A stretch of DNA of 64,000 bases from Bordetella hinzii LMG 13501. Lineage in GTDB: Bacteria > Pseudomonadota > Gammaproteobacteria > Burkholderiales > Burkholderiaceae_B. A program made the translations under genes and the position numbers. The DNA lies in the NCBI RefSeq assembly GCF_001548475.1, contig NZ_LRUJ01000002.1, positions 124,001-188,000 of the forward strand, read 5' to 3'. Below, piece after piece: positions 46,494-56,655 of the stretch; within the stretch, counting starts at the first letter, position 1; the number at the start of each line of letters is the position of its first letter. A model generated the notes under the pieces. That model was not told the DNA's origin and searched no databases. It saw only the letters and a list, made by a program, of their open reading frames with translations.

Positions 46494-48803
46494 GTGATTT
46501 CCCAAGAGCTTGAAGTCAGCCTGCATATGGCATTCGTCGAGGCCCGCTCCGCCCGACATGAGTTCATTACTGTCGAGCATTTGTTGCTGTCGTTGCTGGA
46601 CAACGCCTCGGCAGTCGAGGTTTTGCGCGCCTGCGCGGCCAATCTGGACGACTTGCGCCGAAACCTGCGCCAATTCGTGACAGAAAATACCCCCGTCATT
46701 CCCAGCGGCGCCGAGGTCGATACCCAGCCCACGCTGGGTTTCCAGCGCGTGATCCAGCGCGCCATCATGCATGTGTCGGCCGGCGGCACGGGCAAAAAGC
46801 CCGTCACCGGGGCCAATGTGCTGGTCGCCATCTTCGGCGAAAAAGACTCGCACGCCGTGTACTACCTGCAGCAGCAGGGCGTCACGCGGCTGGATGTGGT
46901 CAATTTCCTGTCGCATGGCATCACCAAGCAGCCCCAGGAAGAACCTTCCGCTGTCCAGAAAGAACAGCAAAGTCCCGGCGAGGAGGGCGGCGAGTCGCGC
47001 CAATCGCCGCTGGACCAGTACGCCAACGACCTGAACGCCGCCGCGCTGGCCGGCCGCATCGATCCGCTCATCGGCCGCGAACACGAGGTCGAGCGCGTGA
47101 TCCAGGTGTTGTGCCGCCGCCGCAAGAACAACCCGCTGCTGGTGGGAGAGGCAGGCGTGGGCAAGACGGCCATCGCCGAAGGCCTGGCCTGGCGCATCAC
47201 GCGCGGCGAGGTGCCCGAGATCCTGCAGTCGGCCCAGGTCTATGCGCTGGACATGGGCGCCTTGCTGGCCGGCACCAAGTACCGCGGCGATTTCGAGCAG
47301 CGTCTCAAGGGCGTGCTCAAGCAGATCCGCGGCAATCCGGATGCCGTGCTCTTCATCGACGAGATCCACACCCTGATCGGGGCGGGTTCGGCCTCGGGGG
47401 GCACGCTGGATGCGTCCAACCTGCTCAAGCCGGCCCTGTCGTCCGGGCAGCTCAAGTGCATCGGCGCGACCACCTACACCGAATATCGCGGGGTCTTCGA
47501 GAAAGACCACGCGCTGTCGCGCCGTTTCCAGAAGATCGACGTGCCCGAGCCCAGCGTCGACCAGACCGTGCAGATCCTGCGCGGCCTGAAGAGCCGCTTC
47601 GAAGAGCACCACAGCGTGCGCTATTCGGCCGCCGCGCTGAGCGCGGCCGCCGAGCTGTCGGCGCGCTATATCAATGACCGCCACCTGCCCGACAAGGCCA
47701 TCGACGTCATCGACGAGGCCGGCGCCGCCCAGCGCCTGCTGCCGCGTTCGCGCCAGAAGAAAGTCATCGGCAAGGCCGAGATCGAAGCCATCGTGTCCAA
47801 GATCGCGCGCATCCCGCCGCAGTCGGTTTCCAGCGATGACCGCAGCAAGCTGGCCACGCTGGACCGCGACCTGAAGACCGTCGTCTTCGGCCAGGACCAG
47901 GCCATCGACGCGCTGGCCGCCGCCATCAAGATGGCGCGCTCCGGCCTGGGCAAGCCCGACAAGCCCATCGGGGCCTTCCTCTTCTCCGGCCCCACTGGCG
48001 TGGGCAAGACCGAGGTCGCCCGCCAACTGGCCTTCACGCTGGGGGTCGAGCTGCTGCGCTTTGACATGTCGGAGTACATGGAGCGTCACGCGGTCTCGCG
48101 CCTGATCGGCGCGCCTCCCGGCTATGTCGGCTTTGACCAGGGCGGCCTGCTGACCGAGGCCATCGCCAAGCAGCCGCACTGCGTGCTGCTGCTCGATGAA
48201 ATCGAAAAAGCCCATCCGGATATCTTCAATATCCTGCTGCAGGTCATGGATCACGGCACGCTGACGGACAACAACGGGCGCAAGGCCGACTTCCGCAACG
48301 TCATCCTCATCATGACGACCAACGCGGGGGCCGAGACCCTGAACCGCGCGGCCATCGGCTTCACCAATACGCGCGTGGTGGGCGACGAAATGGCCGAGAT
48401 CCGCCGCATGTTCACGCCGGAGTTCCGCAACCGGCTGGATGCCATCATCCCCTTCGCGCCGCTGGACCGCGAGATCATCCTGCGCGTGGTCGACAAGTTC
48501 CTCATGCAGCTCGAGGACCAGTTGCACGAGCGGCGCGTCGAGGCGGTGTTCACCGAGAAGCTGCGCGACTACCTGGCCAAGCATGGGTTCGATCCGCTCA
48601 TGGGCGCGCGCCCGATGCAGCGGCTCATCCAGGACACCATCCGCCGCGCCCTGGCCGACGAGTTGCTGTTCGGACGCCTGGTCGACGGCGGCAATGTCAC
48701 GGTGGACCTGGACGAGAACGACAAGGTCGTGCTGTCTTTCGACGAGGCGGCCAAGTCCACGCCCAGCGCCAAGGACAAGCCGGAAGTCGAGCTGGTTGAC
48801 TGA
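46494..48803 (+). CDS. clpA: ATP-dependent Clp protease ATP-binding subunit ClpA
   Basis: 769 aa. Hexameric unfoldase that feeds ClpP. The N-domain begins [30 protein letters not shown], two AAA+ modules carry Walker A GEAGVGKT and GPTGVGKTE, and a D2-small C-terminal domain follows. GTG 46494 fits GGAGGA just upstream and the E. coli start. TAGAAT at 46447 with a weak -35 (CTGGCG, 17 bp up) might be its own promoter. It is separated from clpS by the macroglobulin and PBP1C genes. Confidence 0.95.
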   Translation: MISQELEVSLHMAFVEARSARHEFITVEHLLLSLLDNASAVEVLRACAANLDDLRRNLRQFVTENTPVIPSGAEVDTQPTLGFQRVIQRAIMHVSAGGTGKKPVTGANVLVAIFGEKDSHAVYYLQQQGVTRLDVVNFLSHGITKQPQEEPSAVQKEQQSPGEEGGESRQSPLDQYANDLNAAALAGRIDPLIGREHEVERVIQVLCRRRKNNPLLVGEAGVGKTAIAEGLAWRITRGEVPEILQSAQVYALDMGALLAGTKYRGDFEQRLKGVLKQIRGNPDAVLFIDEIHTLIGAGSASGGTLDASNLLKPALSSGQLKCIGATTYTEYRGVFEKDHALSRRFQKIDVPEPSVDQTVQILRGLKSRFEEHHSVRYSAAALSAAAELSARYINDRHLPDKAIDVIDEAGAAQRLLPRSRQKKVIGKAEIEAIVSKIARIPPQSVSSDDRSKLATLDRDLKTVVFGQDQAIDALAAAIKMARSGLGKPDKPIGAFLFSGPTGVGKTEVARQLAFTLGVELLRFDMSEYMERHAVSRLIGAPPGYVGFDQGGLLTEAIAKQPHCVLLLDEIEKAHPDIFNILLQVMDHGTLTDNNGRKADFRNVILIMTTNAGAETLNRAAIGFTNTRVVGDEMAEIRRMFTPEFRNRLDAIIPFAPLDREIILRVVDKFLMQLEDQLHERRVEAVFTEKLRDYLAKHGFDPLMGARPMQRLIQDTIRRALADELLFGRLVDGGNVTVDLDENDKVVLSFDEAAKSTPSAKDKPEVELVD

Positions 48804-48826
48804 GCCAGGCTGACCAGGGCCCGCCT

Positions 48827-50119
48827 TTGGAGCGCCACTCTCTCATCGCCTGCGAACACTGTGCCAGCGTCTACCGCTGGCACAGCCTCGATCCGGGCGA
48901 GGCGGCCGCCTGCGAGCGCTGCGGCTCGACGCTGTGGCGCTACAGCGGCCTGACGCTGTCGAACTGGCTGGCGCTGGCCATCACCGGTCTCATCCTCTTT
49001 GGCGTGGCCAACGCCTATCCCGTCGCCGCGCTGTCGGTGCAGGGCATGACCAGCACGGCCACGCTGCTCGACGCCGTGGGTATCACTTGGCGCCAGGGGC
49101 ACTATGCCGTGGCCATCATGACCGGCACGGTCGGCTTCGGCATTCCGCTGCTGCAATTACTGGCCCTGCTCTGGGTGTTGGGTCCCTTGTCGCGGGGCGC
49201 CTTGCCCTATGGCTTTGCCGGCGTCGTGCGCCTGTTGGGCCTGCTGCGGCCATGGAGCATGGTGCCGGTGTTCCTGCTGGGGGTGGTGGTCTCGGTGGTC
49301 AAGCTTGCCGGCATGGCCTCGGTCGAGCCGCGGGTGGGCCTGCTGGCCTTTGGCGCGCTGACGGTCTTTCTCACCATGCTCAGCCGGCTGGCGCCGGCCG
49401 TCATCTGGCGCATGGCCGAACGAGCGGGCGTGGTGCCGGTGCACATCCCCGAGATGACCGCCGATACGGTGCTGGCCGGCTGCCATGTCTGCGGCCAGGT
49501 GCAGGCGCTGGACGAGGATCCTCATGCCATGCACCATTGCCGGCGCTGCCGCGCCGTGCTGCATTACCGCAAGCCCGAGACCTTGTCGCGCACCTGGGCG
49601 CTGCTGATCGCCGCGGCGATTTTCTACATCCCGGCCAATGCCCTGCCGGTGATGCAGATCAGCTCCATTACCGGCGACAGCGCGCACACCATCCTGGGGG
49701 GCGTGGTCGAGCTTTGGCAAATGGGCTCCTGGGATATCGCGCTCATCGTCTTCATCGCCAGTATCGCGGTACCGCTGACCAAGCTGCTGTCGCTGGGTTT
49801 CCTGGCGCTGACGCTGCAGTGGCGCAGCACAACCAATCTGCAGCAACGCACGCGCCTCTATCAAATGGTAGAGTTCATCGGCCAATGGTCGATGCTGGAC
49901 GTTTTCGTGGTTATCATTCTGGCGGCGCTGGCCGATTTCCAGGGGCTGATGGAAATCAGCGCCGGCGCGGGGGCCGCGTCTTTCGGCCTGGTGGTGGTCC
50001 TGACCATGCTGGCGGCCATGACTTTCGACCTGCGCCAGGCCTGGGATCTTGAAAGTGCATCGGAGTGGGATGCGGATCATCCCGAAGCCGCCGCGGGCGC
50101 GCCCGCGGGCAATTCCTGA
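48827..50119 (+). CDS. pqiA: PqiA-family inner-membrane protein
   Basis: 430 aa. Paraquat-inducible protein A. Two PqiA modules in tandem, each with a cytoplasmic zinc-ribbon-like Cys set (CEHC with CERC near the start; CHVC with CRRC at about 222-245) and four membrane helices. It is the membrane partner of PqiB and PqiC in lipid movement across the envelope. TTG 48827 is the only usable start in frame before the first Cys set, with AGGG upstream. Starts 23 bp after clpA. The pqiA-pqiB-pqiC order is normal. Confidence 0.92.
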   Translation: MERHSLIACEHCASVYRWHSLDPGEAAACERCGSTLWRYSGLTLSNWLALAITGLILFGVANAYPVAALSVQGMTSTATLLDAVGITWRQGHYAVAIMTGTVGFGIPLLQLLALLWVLGPLSRGALPYGFAGVVRLLGLLRPWSMVPVFLLGVVVSVVKLAGMASVEPRVGLLAFGALTVFLTMLSRLAPAVIWRMAERAGVVPVHIPEMTADTVLAGCHVCGQVQALDEDPHAMHHCRRCRAVLHYRKPETLSRTWALLIAAAIFYIPANALPVMQISSITGDSAHTILGGVVELWQMGSWDIALIVFIASIAVPLTKLLSLGFLALTLQWRSTTNLQQRTRLYQMVEFIGQWSMLDVFVVIILAALADFQGLMEISAGAGAASFGLVVVLTMLAAMTFDLRQAWDLESASEWDADHPEAAAGAPAGNS

Positions 50120-50151
50120 ATAAAAAGCGACATCACAAGGAAGCGCACGAC

Positions 50152-51819
50152 ATGGCTGAGTCGACCGATTTGCCGGACAATCCGTTGGGCAAGGTCAAGG
50201 TATCCAAGAAAGAGCGCTCGCGCATTTCCTGGATCTGGCTGGTGCCGCTGGTGGCCGCGCTGGCCGGCCTGTCGCTGGTCGTGCGCACCTGGATGCAGGC
50301 CGGCCCCGAGATCTCCATCGAGTTCAATACCGCCGAAGGGCTGGAGGTCGGCAAGACCCAGCTGCGCTACAAGGACGTGACCATAGGCACGGTCAAGGGC
50401 ATCCATTTCAACGCCGACCGCAGCAAGGTCGTGGTCGAAGCCGAACTGGCCAAGGAAGTCCAGAACATGGCCCGCGAGGGCACCAATTTCTGGGTCGTGC
50501 GGCCGCGCCTGGGCATCAGCGGCGTCTCGGGCCTGGGCACCTTGCTGTCGGGCGCCTATATCGGCGTGGATGCCGTGGGCGACCCCGAGACGCTGGACCG
50601 CAAGGCCAGCAAGACGCATTTCGTCGGCCTGGAGACGCCGCCGCCCGTGGCGCATGACCGGCCGGGCAAGCGCTTCACGCTGCGCGCCAATGACCTCGGT
50701 TCACTGGATATCGGTTCGCCCGTCTATTACCGGCGCATCAGCGTCGGGCAGGTGGTCGGCTATGCCTTGAGCGAGGATGGCAAGGCGGTGGACGTGCAGG
50801 TCTTTGTCGATGCGCCCAACGACCGCTTCGTCACCGAGGGCGCGCGCTTCTGGAACGCCAGCGGCGTGGACTTCTCCGTCAATGCCGACGGGCTCAAGGT
50901 GCGCACCCAGTCCCTGGTGTCGGTGGCCGTGGGCGGTGTCGCCTTTGACAACGTCGTCGAGCGCGATGGCGGCGAAGCCCAGGCCAACAGCCGCTTCCAG
51001 CTCTATGGCAGCGAGGCCGCCGCCAAGGCCAACACCGATGGCACGCCTTTCCGTATCCGCATGCGCTTTGACCAGTCCGTGCGCGGCCTGTCGGTGGGCG
51101 CGCCCATCGACTTCCAGGGCATCTCCCTGGGCGAAGTCACCCACGTGGCCATTGATTTCGACGGCAGCAAGAAGCGCTTCTATGGCGTGGTCGACGCGAC
51201 CATCTACCCCGAACGCCTGGGCAGCCTGTTCGACGAGATCGTGCGCAGCGTGCAGCGCGATACGGGCAGCAAGGATCTTGCCCCGGGCCGCACCCTGAGC
51301 GTGCTCGTGAAGTACGGCCTGCGCGCGCAGCTGCGCTCGGCCAATCTGCTGACCGGCCAGATGTATGTGGTCCTGGATCACTTCCCCCATGTCAAGCCGG
51401 TCGACTACGAGGTGACCGAGCCGGCCAATATCCCGACCATCCCGGGCCAGTTCGACCAGTTGCAGGAGCAGATCGGCAGCATCGTCGCCAAGATCGAGAA
51501 AATCCCCTTCGACCAGATCGGCCAGGACCTGCGCAACACGCTGGCCAGCACCTCCAAGCTGATGACGCGCCTGGACAAGGACCTGGCGCCGGACGCGGCG
51601 GCCATGATGAAGGAGGCGCGCCGCTCGCTGGCGCAGATCAACGAGCTGCTTTCTTCGGATTCGGCGTTGCCGGTCAATGCGGAACGCTCCATGCAGGAAC
51701 TGTCGCGCGCGGCCCGTTCGCTGCGCAATCTGGCGGACTTCCTGCAGGCCAATCCCCAATCCCTGCTGCGTGGCAGGGGTGAAGATCCCATCCCCGGCTC
51801 CGGTCCCGTCAGGAACTGA
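50152..51819 (+). CDS. pqiB: PqiB, MCE-domain transport protein
   Basis: 555 aa. N-terminal cytoplasmic tail, one membrane helix (about 28-46) and three MCE domains in the periplasm, followed by a long helical region that forms the tube through the periplasm. MCE hallmarks include the GLEVGKTQLRYKDVTIG segment and the repeats near RFTLRAND and IRMRFDQSVRGLSVGAPIDF. ATG 50152 is preceded by AAGGAAG. It sits 32 bp after pqiA and 5 bp before pqiC. Confidence 0.93.
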   Translation: MAESTDLPDNPLGKVKVSKKERSRISWIWLVPLVAALAGLSLVVRTWMQAGPEISIEFNTAEGLEVGKTQLRYKDVTIGTVKGIHFNADRSKVVVEAELAKEVQNMAREGTNFWVVRPRLGISGVSGLGTLLSGAYIGVDAVGDPETLDRKASKTHFVGLETPPPVAHDRPGKRFTLRANDLGSLDIGSPVYYRRISVGQVVGYALSEDGKAVDVQVFVDAPNDRFVTEGARFWNASGVDFSVNADGLKVRTQSLVSVAVGGVAFDNVVERDGGEAQANSRFQLYGSEAAAKANTDGTPFRIRMRFDQSVRGLSVGAPIDFQGISLGEVTHVAIDFDGSKKRFYGVVDATIYPERLGSLFDEIVRSVQRDTGSKDLAPGRTLSVLVKYGLRAQLRSANLLTGQMYVVLDHFPHVKPVDYEVTEPANIPTIPGQFDQLQEQIGSIVAKIEKIPFDQIGQDLRNTLASTSKLMTRLDKDLAPDAAAMMKEARRSLAQINELLSSDSALPVNAERSMQELSRAARSLRNLADFLQANPQSLLRGRGEDPIPGSGPVRN

Positions 51820-51824
51820 ATCCC

Positions 51825-52469
51825 ATGAAACCCATCCGACTTTGCGCTGTGCTGATCCTGCTGTCCGGGCTGGCTGCCTGCGGCAGCTCGCCGCCTGCCC
51901 GCTACTACACCCTGCAAGCGCCGGCCGGCGGCGGGACGGCCATGGCCGGCAATGCCGGCTTCATGATCGAGGTGCTGCCCGTCATCGTGCCGGCGCAGGC
52001 CGACCAGCCGCAGATCATGTTGCGCACCGGCGCGGGCAGCATCGCGCCCCTGTATTCCGACCGCTGGAGCGCGCCCCTGGGCGATGAACTGCGCTCGGCG
52101 CTGTCCGATGGGTTGACGCGCGAACTCGGGGCCCTGGACGTCAGGGTGGTGCGTCCACCCGCCGAGACCCCCGTCTGGCGGGTGCAGACCGACGTGCAGC
52201 GCTTTGACGTCAGCACCCAGGGGCCGGCCGTGCTGGATGTCACCTGGCGCGCCCGCCCCATTAGCCTCAAAGGCCAGGCCCTGATCTGCCGCAGCGTCAT
52301 CACGGTGCCGGCGGCCGGCGGCGACGTGCCCAGGCTGGTGGCGGCCCAGCAGCAGGCCGTCGCGCTGTTGGCCCGGACCATTGCTTCGGGCATACGCCGG
52401 GGCGGGCAGGGCGCGGAGCCCGCCGGGCCCGAGGTGAGCCTGCAGGGCTGCAAGGCCGCGTCCGATTGA
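51825..52469 (+). CDS. pqiC: PqiC, outer-membrane lipoprotein of the Pqi system
   Basis: 214 aa. Lipoprotein signal with lipobox LAAC (Cys at residue 19), then the ABC-transport auxiliary (DUF330/PqiC) domain starting PARYYTLQAP. It would close the PqiB tube at the outer membrane. Starts five bases after pqiB. After it come two palindromic elements upstream of putA and no obvious terminator. Confidence 0.9.
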   Translation: MKPIRLCAVLILLSGLAACGSSPPARYYTLQAPAGGGTAMAGNAGFMIEVLPVIVPAQADQPQIMLRTGAGSIAPLYSDRWSAPLGDELRSALSDGLTRELGALDVRVVRPPAETPVWRVQTDVQRFDVSTQGPAVLDVTWRARPISLKGQALICRSVITVPAAGGDVPRLVAAQQQAVALLARTIASGIRRGGQGAEPAGPEVSLQGCKAASD

Positions 52470-52483
52470 TATCCCGGGCGCCC

Positions 52484-52512
52484 GGTTAACCTGGCTTGGT
52501 CTAGGGTTAACC
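52484..52512. promoter_or_regulatory. Pair of GGTTAACC palindromes upstream of putA
   Basis: GGTTAACC occurs at 52484-52491 and 52505-52512, 21 bp apart, two helical turns on the same face. This is typical of a dimeric or tetrameric regulator site. The regulator is unknown. Confidence 0.4.
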
Positions 52513-52526
52513 AGTATATCTAGCCG

Positions 52527-52534
52527 GTTGCAAC
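52527..52534. promoter_or_regulatory. Candidate PutA operator
   Basis: GTTGCAAC is palindromic and contains GTTGCA, the core bound by the E. coli PutA ribbon-helix-helix domain. It lies 90 bp upstream of a putA gene that encodes such a domain, so autogenous repression is plausible. Confidence 0.45.
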
Positions 52535-52623
52535 TTCTTTAGCATTCGGTTCCACCGGTTGGGGCCGGTACAGCCGCGCGCGGTCGCGGCTGCCTGCCGC
52601 GGTATCGAGGAAAGCAAAACGCT

Positions 52624-55600
52624 ATGGCTAGCACCACCCTGGGCGTCAAGGTCGATGACGCATTGCGGGATCGCCTGAAGGCGGCCGCCCAAAAACTCCA
52701 ATGCACGCCTCACTGGCTTCACAAACAGGCCCTGGTGGCCTATCTGGACAAGATCGAGCGCGGCCACCTGCCGGCGGAGATGGCCCACCTGGGCCGTGAC
52801 GAGGAGCCCGGCGAAGCATCGCCCGACACGGGGCCGACCCCGCCTTTCTATGAGTTCGGCCAGGATGTGCAGCCGCAATCGGTGCTGCGCGCGGCCATCA
52901 CCTCGGCCTACCGCCGTCCGGAACCCGAGTGCGTGCCGCTGTTGCTGGGCCAAGCCCGCATGCCGCAGCTGGAAAAAATCCATGCCATGGCCGCCAAGCT
53001 GGTGCAGACCCTGCGCGACAAGCGGACCGGCGGCGGCGTCGAAGGCTTGATCCAGGAGTTTTCGCTCTCCAGCCAGGAGGGGGTTGCCCTCATGTGCCTG
53101 GCCGAAGCCCTGCTGCGCATCCCGGACCGCGCCACTCGCGACGCCCTGATCCGCGACAAGGTCGCCCGCGGCGACTGGAAGTCCCATATGGGCGGTTCGC
53201 AATCCTTGTTCGTCAACGCCGCCACCTGGGGCTTGATGATCACCGGCAAGCTCGTGGCGGTGAGCAGCGAGCAATCGCTGTCCAAGGCGCTGACCCGCCT
53301 GATCGGCAAGGGCGGCGAGCCCCTGGTGCGCAAAGGCGTGAACATGGCCATGCGCATGATGGGCGAGCAGTTCGTCTCCGGCCAGACGATCTCCGAGGCG
53401 CTGGCCAACAACCGCAAGATGGAGGCCAGGGGCTTTCGCTACTCCTACGACATGCTGGGCGAGGCGGCCACCACGGCCGAGGACGCCGAACGCTACAACG
53501 CGGCCTATGAACAGGCCATTCACGCCATTGGCAAGGCGGCTGCCGGCCGGGGCATCTACGAAGGTCCGGGCATTTCCATCAAGCTCTCGGCCTTGCACCC
53601 GCGCTATGCCCGCGCGCAGCGCGAGCGTGTGATGAGCGAGCTGCTGCCGCGCATGAAGCACCTGGCCATCCTGGCGCGCCAGTACGACATCGGGCTGAAC
53701 ATCGACGCCGAAGAGGCCGATCGTCTGGAGATCTCGCTCGATCTTCTCGAGGCCCTGTGCTTCACGCCCGAACTGGAGGGCTGGAACGGCATCGGCTTTG
53801 TGATCCAGGCCTACCAGAAACGCGCGCCCTTTGTGATCGACTATGTGATCGACCTGGCCCGCCGCAGCAGCCACCGCCTGATGATACGCCTGGTCAAGGG
53901 CGCCTACTGGGACAGCGAGATCAAGCGCGCCCAGATCGATGGCCTGGAGGGCTATCCTGTCTACACGCGCAAGGTCTATACCGATGTGGCCTATCTGGCC
54001 TGCGCCCGCAAGCTGCTGGCCGCGCCGGAGGCGGTCTACCCGCAGTTCGCCACCCACAATGCCTATACCCTGGCGGCCGTCTACCACCTGGCCGGGCAGA
54101 ACTACTACCCGGGCCAATATGAATTCCAATGCCTGCATGGGATGGGCGAGCCGCTCTATGACGAGGTGGTCGGTCCGCTGGCGCAGGGCAAGCTCAACCG
54201 TCCCTGCCGCATCTATGCGCCGGTGGGCACACACGAGACCCTGCTGGCCTATCTGGTGCGGCGCCTGCTCGAAAACGGTGCCAATACTTCCTTCGTCAAC
54301 CTGATCGGCGACGACAGTATTTCCGTCGAGCAGCTGGTCGCCGATCCCGTGCAGGCCGCGGCCCGCATCGTGCCGCTGGGCGCTCCGCACGAAAAAATCC
54401 CGCTCCCGCGCGATCTCTACGGTCCGGCGCGCGCCAACTCGGCTGGCCTGGACCTGTCCAACGAACATCGCCTGGGCTCGCTGTCGGCCGCGCTGCAGGC
54501 CGGCGCCGGCACGCCCTGGCGCGCCATGCCCATGCTGGGCGAGGCCGACGATATCTGGGACGAGGCGCGGGCTCTGGACGTGCTGAATCCGGCGGATCAG
54601 CGCGACGTGGTGGGCCGTGTGATCGAAGCCGACGAAGCCGCCGTCGAGGCCGCCTTGCGGGCCGCCGGCAATGTCGCGCCCATCTGGCAATCCACCCCGG
54701 TGGCCGAGCGGGCGCAATGCCTGCGCCGCGCCGCGCAAATGCTCGAAGAACAGATGCAGACCCTGCTGGGCCTGATCGTGCGCGAGGCGGGCAAGACACT
54801 GCCCAATGCCATCGCCGAAGTGCGCGAGGCGGTCGATTTCCTGCGCTACTACGCCGACCAGGTCGAGCGCGAATTCGACAACGACACCCATCGTCCGCTG
54901 GGTGCGGTGCTGTGCATCAGCCCATGGAATTTCCCGCTGGCCATTTTCACCGGACAGGTCGCCGCAGCGCTGGCGGCGGGCAACACCGTGCTGGCCAAGC
55001 CGGCCGAGCAGACGCCCTTGATCGCCGCCCAGGCGATCGGGATTCTGCGGGCCGCCGGCGTGCCGGCCGGCGCGGTGCAATTGCTGCCCGGCCGCGGCGA
55101 GACCGTGGGCGCGCGGTTGGTGGCCCATCCGGCTGTGCGTGGTGTCATGTTCACTGGTTCGACCGAAGTCGCGCGGCTGATTGCCCGCAGCCTGGCGGAC
55201 CGGCTGGACGACCAGGGGCATACCATCCCGCTCATCGCCGAGACCGGCGGCCAGAATGCCATGGTGGTCGATTCCTCCGCGCTGGCCGAGCAGGTGGTGT
55301 TCGATGTCCTGAATTCGGCCTTTGATTCGGCCGGCCAGCGCTGCTCGGCCCTGCGTGTGCTCTGCGTGCAGGAAGACAACGCCGATCACGTCATCACCAT
55401 GCTGCGCGGCGCCATGCGCGAACTGCGCATGGGCAATCCGGATCGCCTGTCCACCGACGTGGGGCCGGTCATCGATGCCGAGGCGCGGCAGAATATCCTG
55501 CGCCATATCGACGATATGCGCGCCGCCGGCCACGAAGTGGTGCAGGCCGAAGGCACGCCCGAATGCCGATTTGGCACTTTCGTGCCGCCGACCCTGATCG

Positions 55601-56430
55601 AAATCGGCGACATCGCCGAGCTCAAGCGCGAGGTGTTCGGGCCCGTGCTGCATGTGCTGCGCTACGCCCGTGACGACCTGGACCGCGTCATCGAAAGCAT
55701 CAATGCCACCGGCTATGGCCTGACCTTCGGCGTGCATACCCGCATCGACGAGACGGTGGGGCGCGTCACCGAATCGGTCGACGCGGGCAATATCTACGTC
55801 AACCGCAATATCGTCGGCGCCGTGGTGGGCGTGCAGCCCTTTGGCGGCGAGCGCCTCTCGGGCACCGGCCCCAAGGCGGGCGGCCCGCTGTACCTCTACC
55901 GCCTGTTGTCGGTGCGCCCCGGGGGGCTGCCCCCGGCCCTGGAAGGGGCGGGCGACGTGCCCATCAGCCTGGCTTTGCCCGGGCCCACCGGCGAAACCAA
56001 TACCTACCGGGTCGAGCCGCGCGGCGCGGTCTATTGCGTCGCCGCGACCCCGCTGGGCGCCCGGGCGCAATGGGCCGCAGTGCGCGGCACCGGCAATCTG
56101 GCCTGGTTCGCCGACACGCCGGCCGCGCGCGACCTGCTCGCCACGCTCGATGCCGCCGCCCTGGATGGCCAGGCAGCGCTGCTGGACGAGTCCGAAATCG
56201 ACGCGGCTGATTTCCAGGCGGTGCTGTTCGAAGGAGACGGCGATGCCTTGCGGACCCTGAACCAGCGCATCGCCCGCCGCGAGGGGCCTATCCTGGCCGT
56301 GCACGGCCTGAGTCCCGACGAAGTGGCTGCCGGGGCATCCTATGCTCCCGAGCGGCTGCTCAACGAGCGGGCGATCAGCATCAACACGGCGGCGGCGGGC
56401 GGCAACGCCAGCCTGATGACCATAGGTTGA
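52624..56430 (+). CDS. putA: Trifunctional proline utilisation protein PutA
   Basis: 1268 aa. Oxidises proline to glutamate in two steps and represses its own transcription. Domains: N-terminal ribbon-helix-helix DNA-binding segment (1-48); proline dehydrogenase barrel (about 230-530, FAD); P5C/glutamate-semialdehyde dehydrogenase (about 600-1080) with catalytic C907 in GQRCSALR; and a C-terminal domain typical of trifunctional PutA (about 1090-1268). The frame opens directly at MASTTLGVKVDDALRDRLKAAAQK. No proline permease (putP) is adjacent. A putative operator precedes it. Confidence 0.95.
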   Translation: MASTTLGVKVDDALRDRLKAAAQKLQCTPHWLHKQALVAYLDKIERGHLPAEMAHLGRDEEPGEASPDTGPTPPFYEFGQDVQPQSVLRAAITSAYRRPEPECVPLLLGQARMPQLEKIHAMAAKLVQTLRDKRTGGGVEGLIQEFSLSSQEGVALMCLAEALLRIPDRATRDALIRDKVARGDWKSHMGGSQSLFVNAATWGLMITGKLVAVSSEQSLSKALTRLIGKGGEPLVRKGVNMAMRMMGEQFVSGQTISEALANNRKMEARGFRYSYDMLGEAATTAEDAERYNAAYEQAIHAIGKAAAGRGIYEGPGISIKLSALHPRYARAQRERVMSELLPRMKHLAILARQYDIGLNIDAEEADRLEISLDLLEALCFTPELEGWNGIGFVIQAYQKRAPFVIDYVIDLARRSSHRLMIRLVKGAYWDSEIKRAQIDGLEGYPVYTRKVYTDVAYLACARKLLAAPEAVYPQFATHNAYTLAAVYHLAGQNYYPGQYEFQCLHGMGEPLYDEVVGPLAQGKLNRPCRIYAPVGTHETLLAYLVRRLLENGANTSFVNLIGDDSISVEQLVADPVQAAARIVPLGAPHEKIPLPRDLYGPARANSAGLDLSNEHRLGSLSAALQAGAGTPWRAMPMLGEADDIWDEARALDVLNPADQRDVVGRVIEADEAAVEAALRAAGNVAPIWQSTPVAERAQCLRRAAQMLEEQMQTLLGLIVREAGKTLPNAIAEVREAVDFLRYYADQVEREFDNDTHRPLGAVLCISPWNFPLAIFTGQVAAALAAGNTVLAKPAEQTPLIAAQAIGILRAAGVPAGAVQLLPGRGETVGARLVAHPAVRGVMFTGSTEVARLIARSLADRLDDQGHTIPLIAETGGQNAMVVDSSALAEQVVFDVLNSAFDSAGQRCSALRVLCVQEDNADHVITMLRGAMRELRMGNPDRLSTDVGPVIDAEARQNILRHIDDMRAAGHEVVQAEGTPECRFGTFVPPTLIEIGDIAELKREVFGPVLHVLRYARDDLDRVIESINATGYGLTFGVHTRIDETVGRVTESVDAGNIYVNRNIVGAVVGVQPFGGERLSGTGPKAGGPLYLYRLLSVRPGGLPPALEGAGDVPISLALPGPTGETNTYRVEPRGAVYCVAATPLGARAQWAAVRGTGNLAWFADTPAARDLLATLDAAALDGQAALLDESEIDAADFQAVLFEGDGDALRTLNQRIARREGPILAVHGLSPDEVAAGASYAPERLLNERAISINTAAAGGNASLMTIG

Positions 56431-56450
56431 CCATTCTTAGGTATCGGGTT

Positions 56451-56473
56451 AGCCCGAGGGTGGGCCTCGGGTT
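56451..56473 (+). terminator. Hairpin after putA
   Basis: AGCCCGAGG (56451-56459) pairs with CCTCGGGTT (56465-56473) with one G-T wobble, around GTGGG. There is no T tract, so this is a weak terminator candidate only. Confidence 0.4.
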
Positions 56474-56655
56474 ATCTCCAATAGGCGACCGGGTTGTACT
56501 CCAAGGAAAATCCGGTCCCACTCGCTGACCGGCCGGGCTGCATGCCGGTCGGCGACCCCTCTCCGCGGCACACCTGCGCGGGGAAAAAACCGGCACCTTC
56601 GCCACAAGCGCGGGTATAACAAGCCAGACCCAGTACGTCATCACGGGAGGAAACC

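Noticed and set aside
52507-56304. Open frame of about 1265 codons on the minus strand opposite putA
   Set aside because: No domain, low-complexity composition, and the plus strand encodes a complete PutA.
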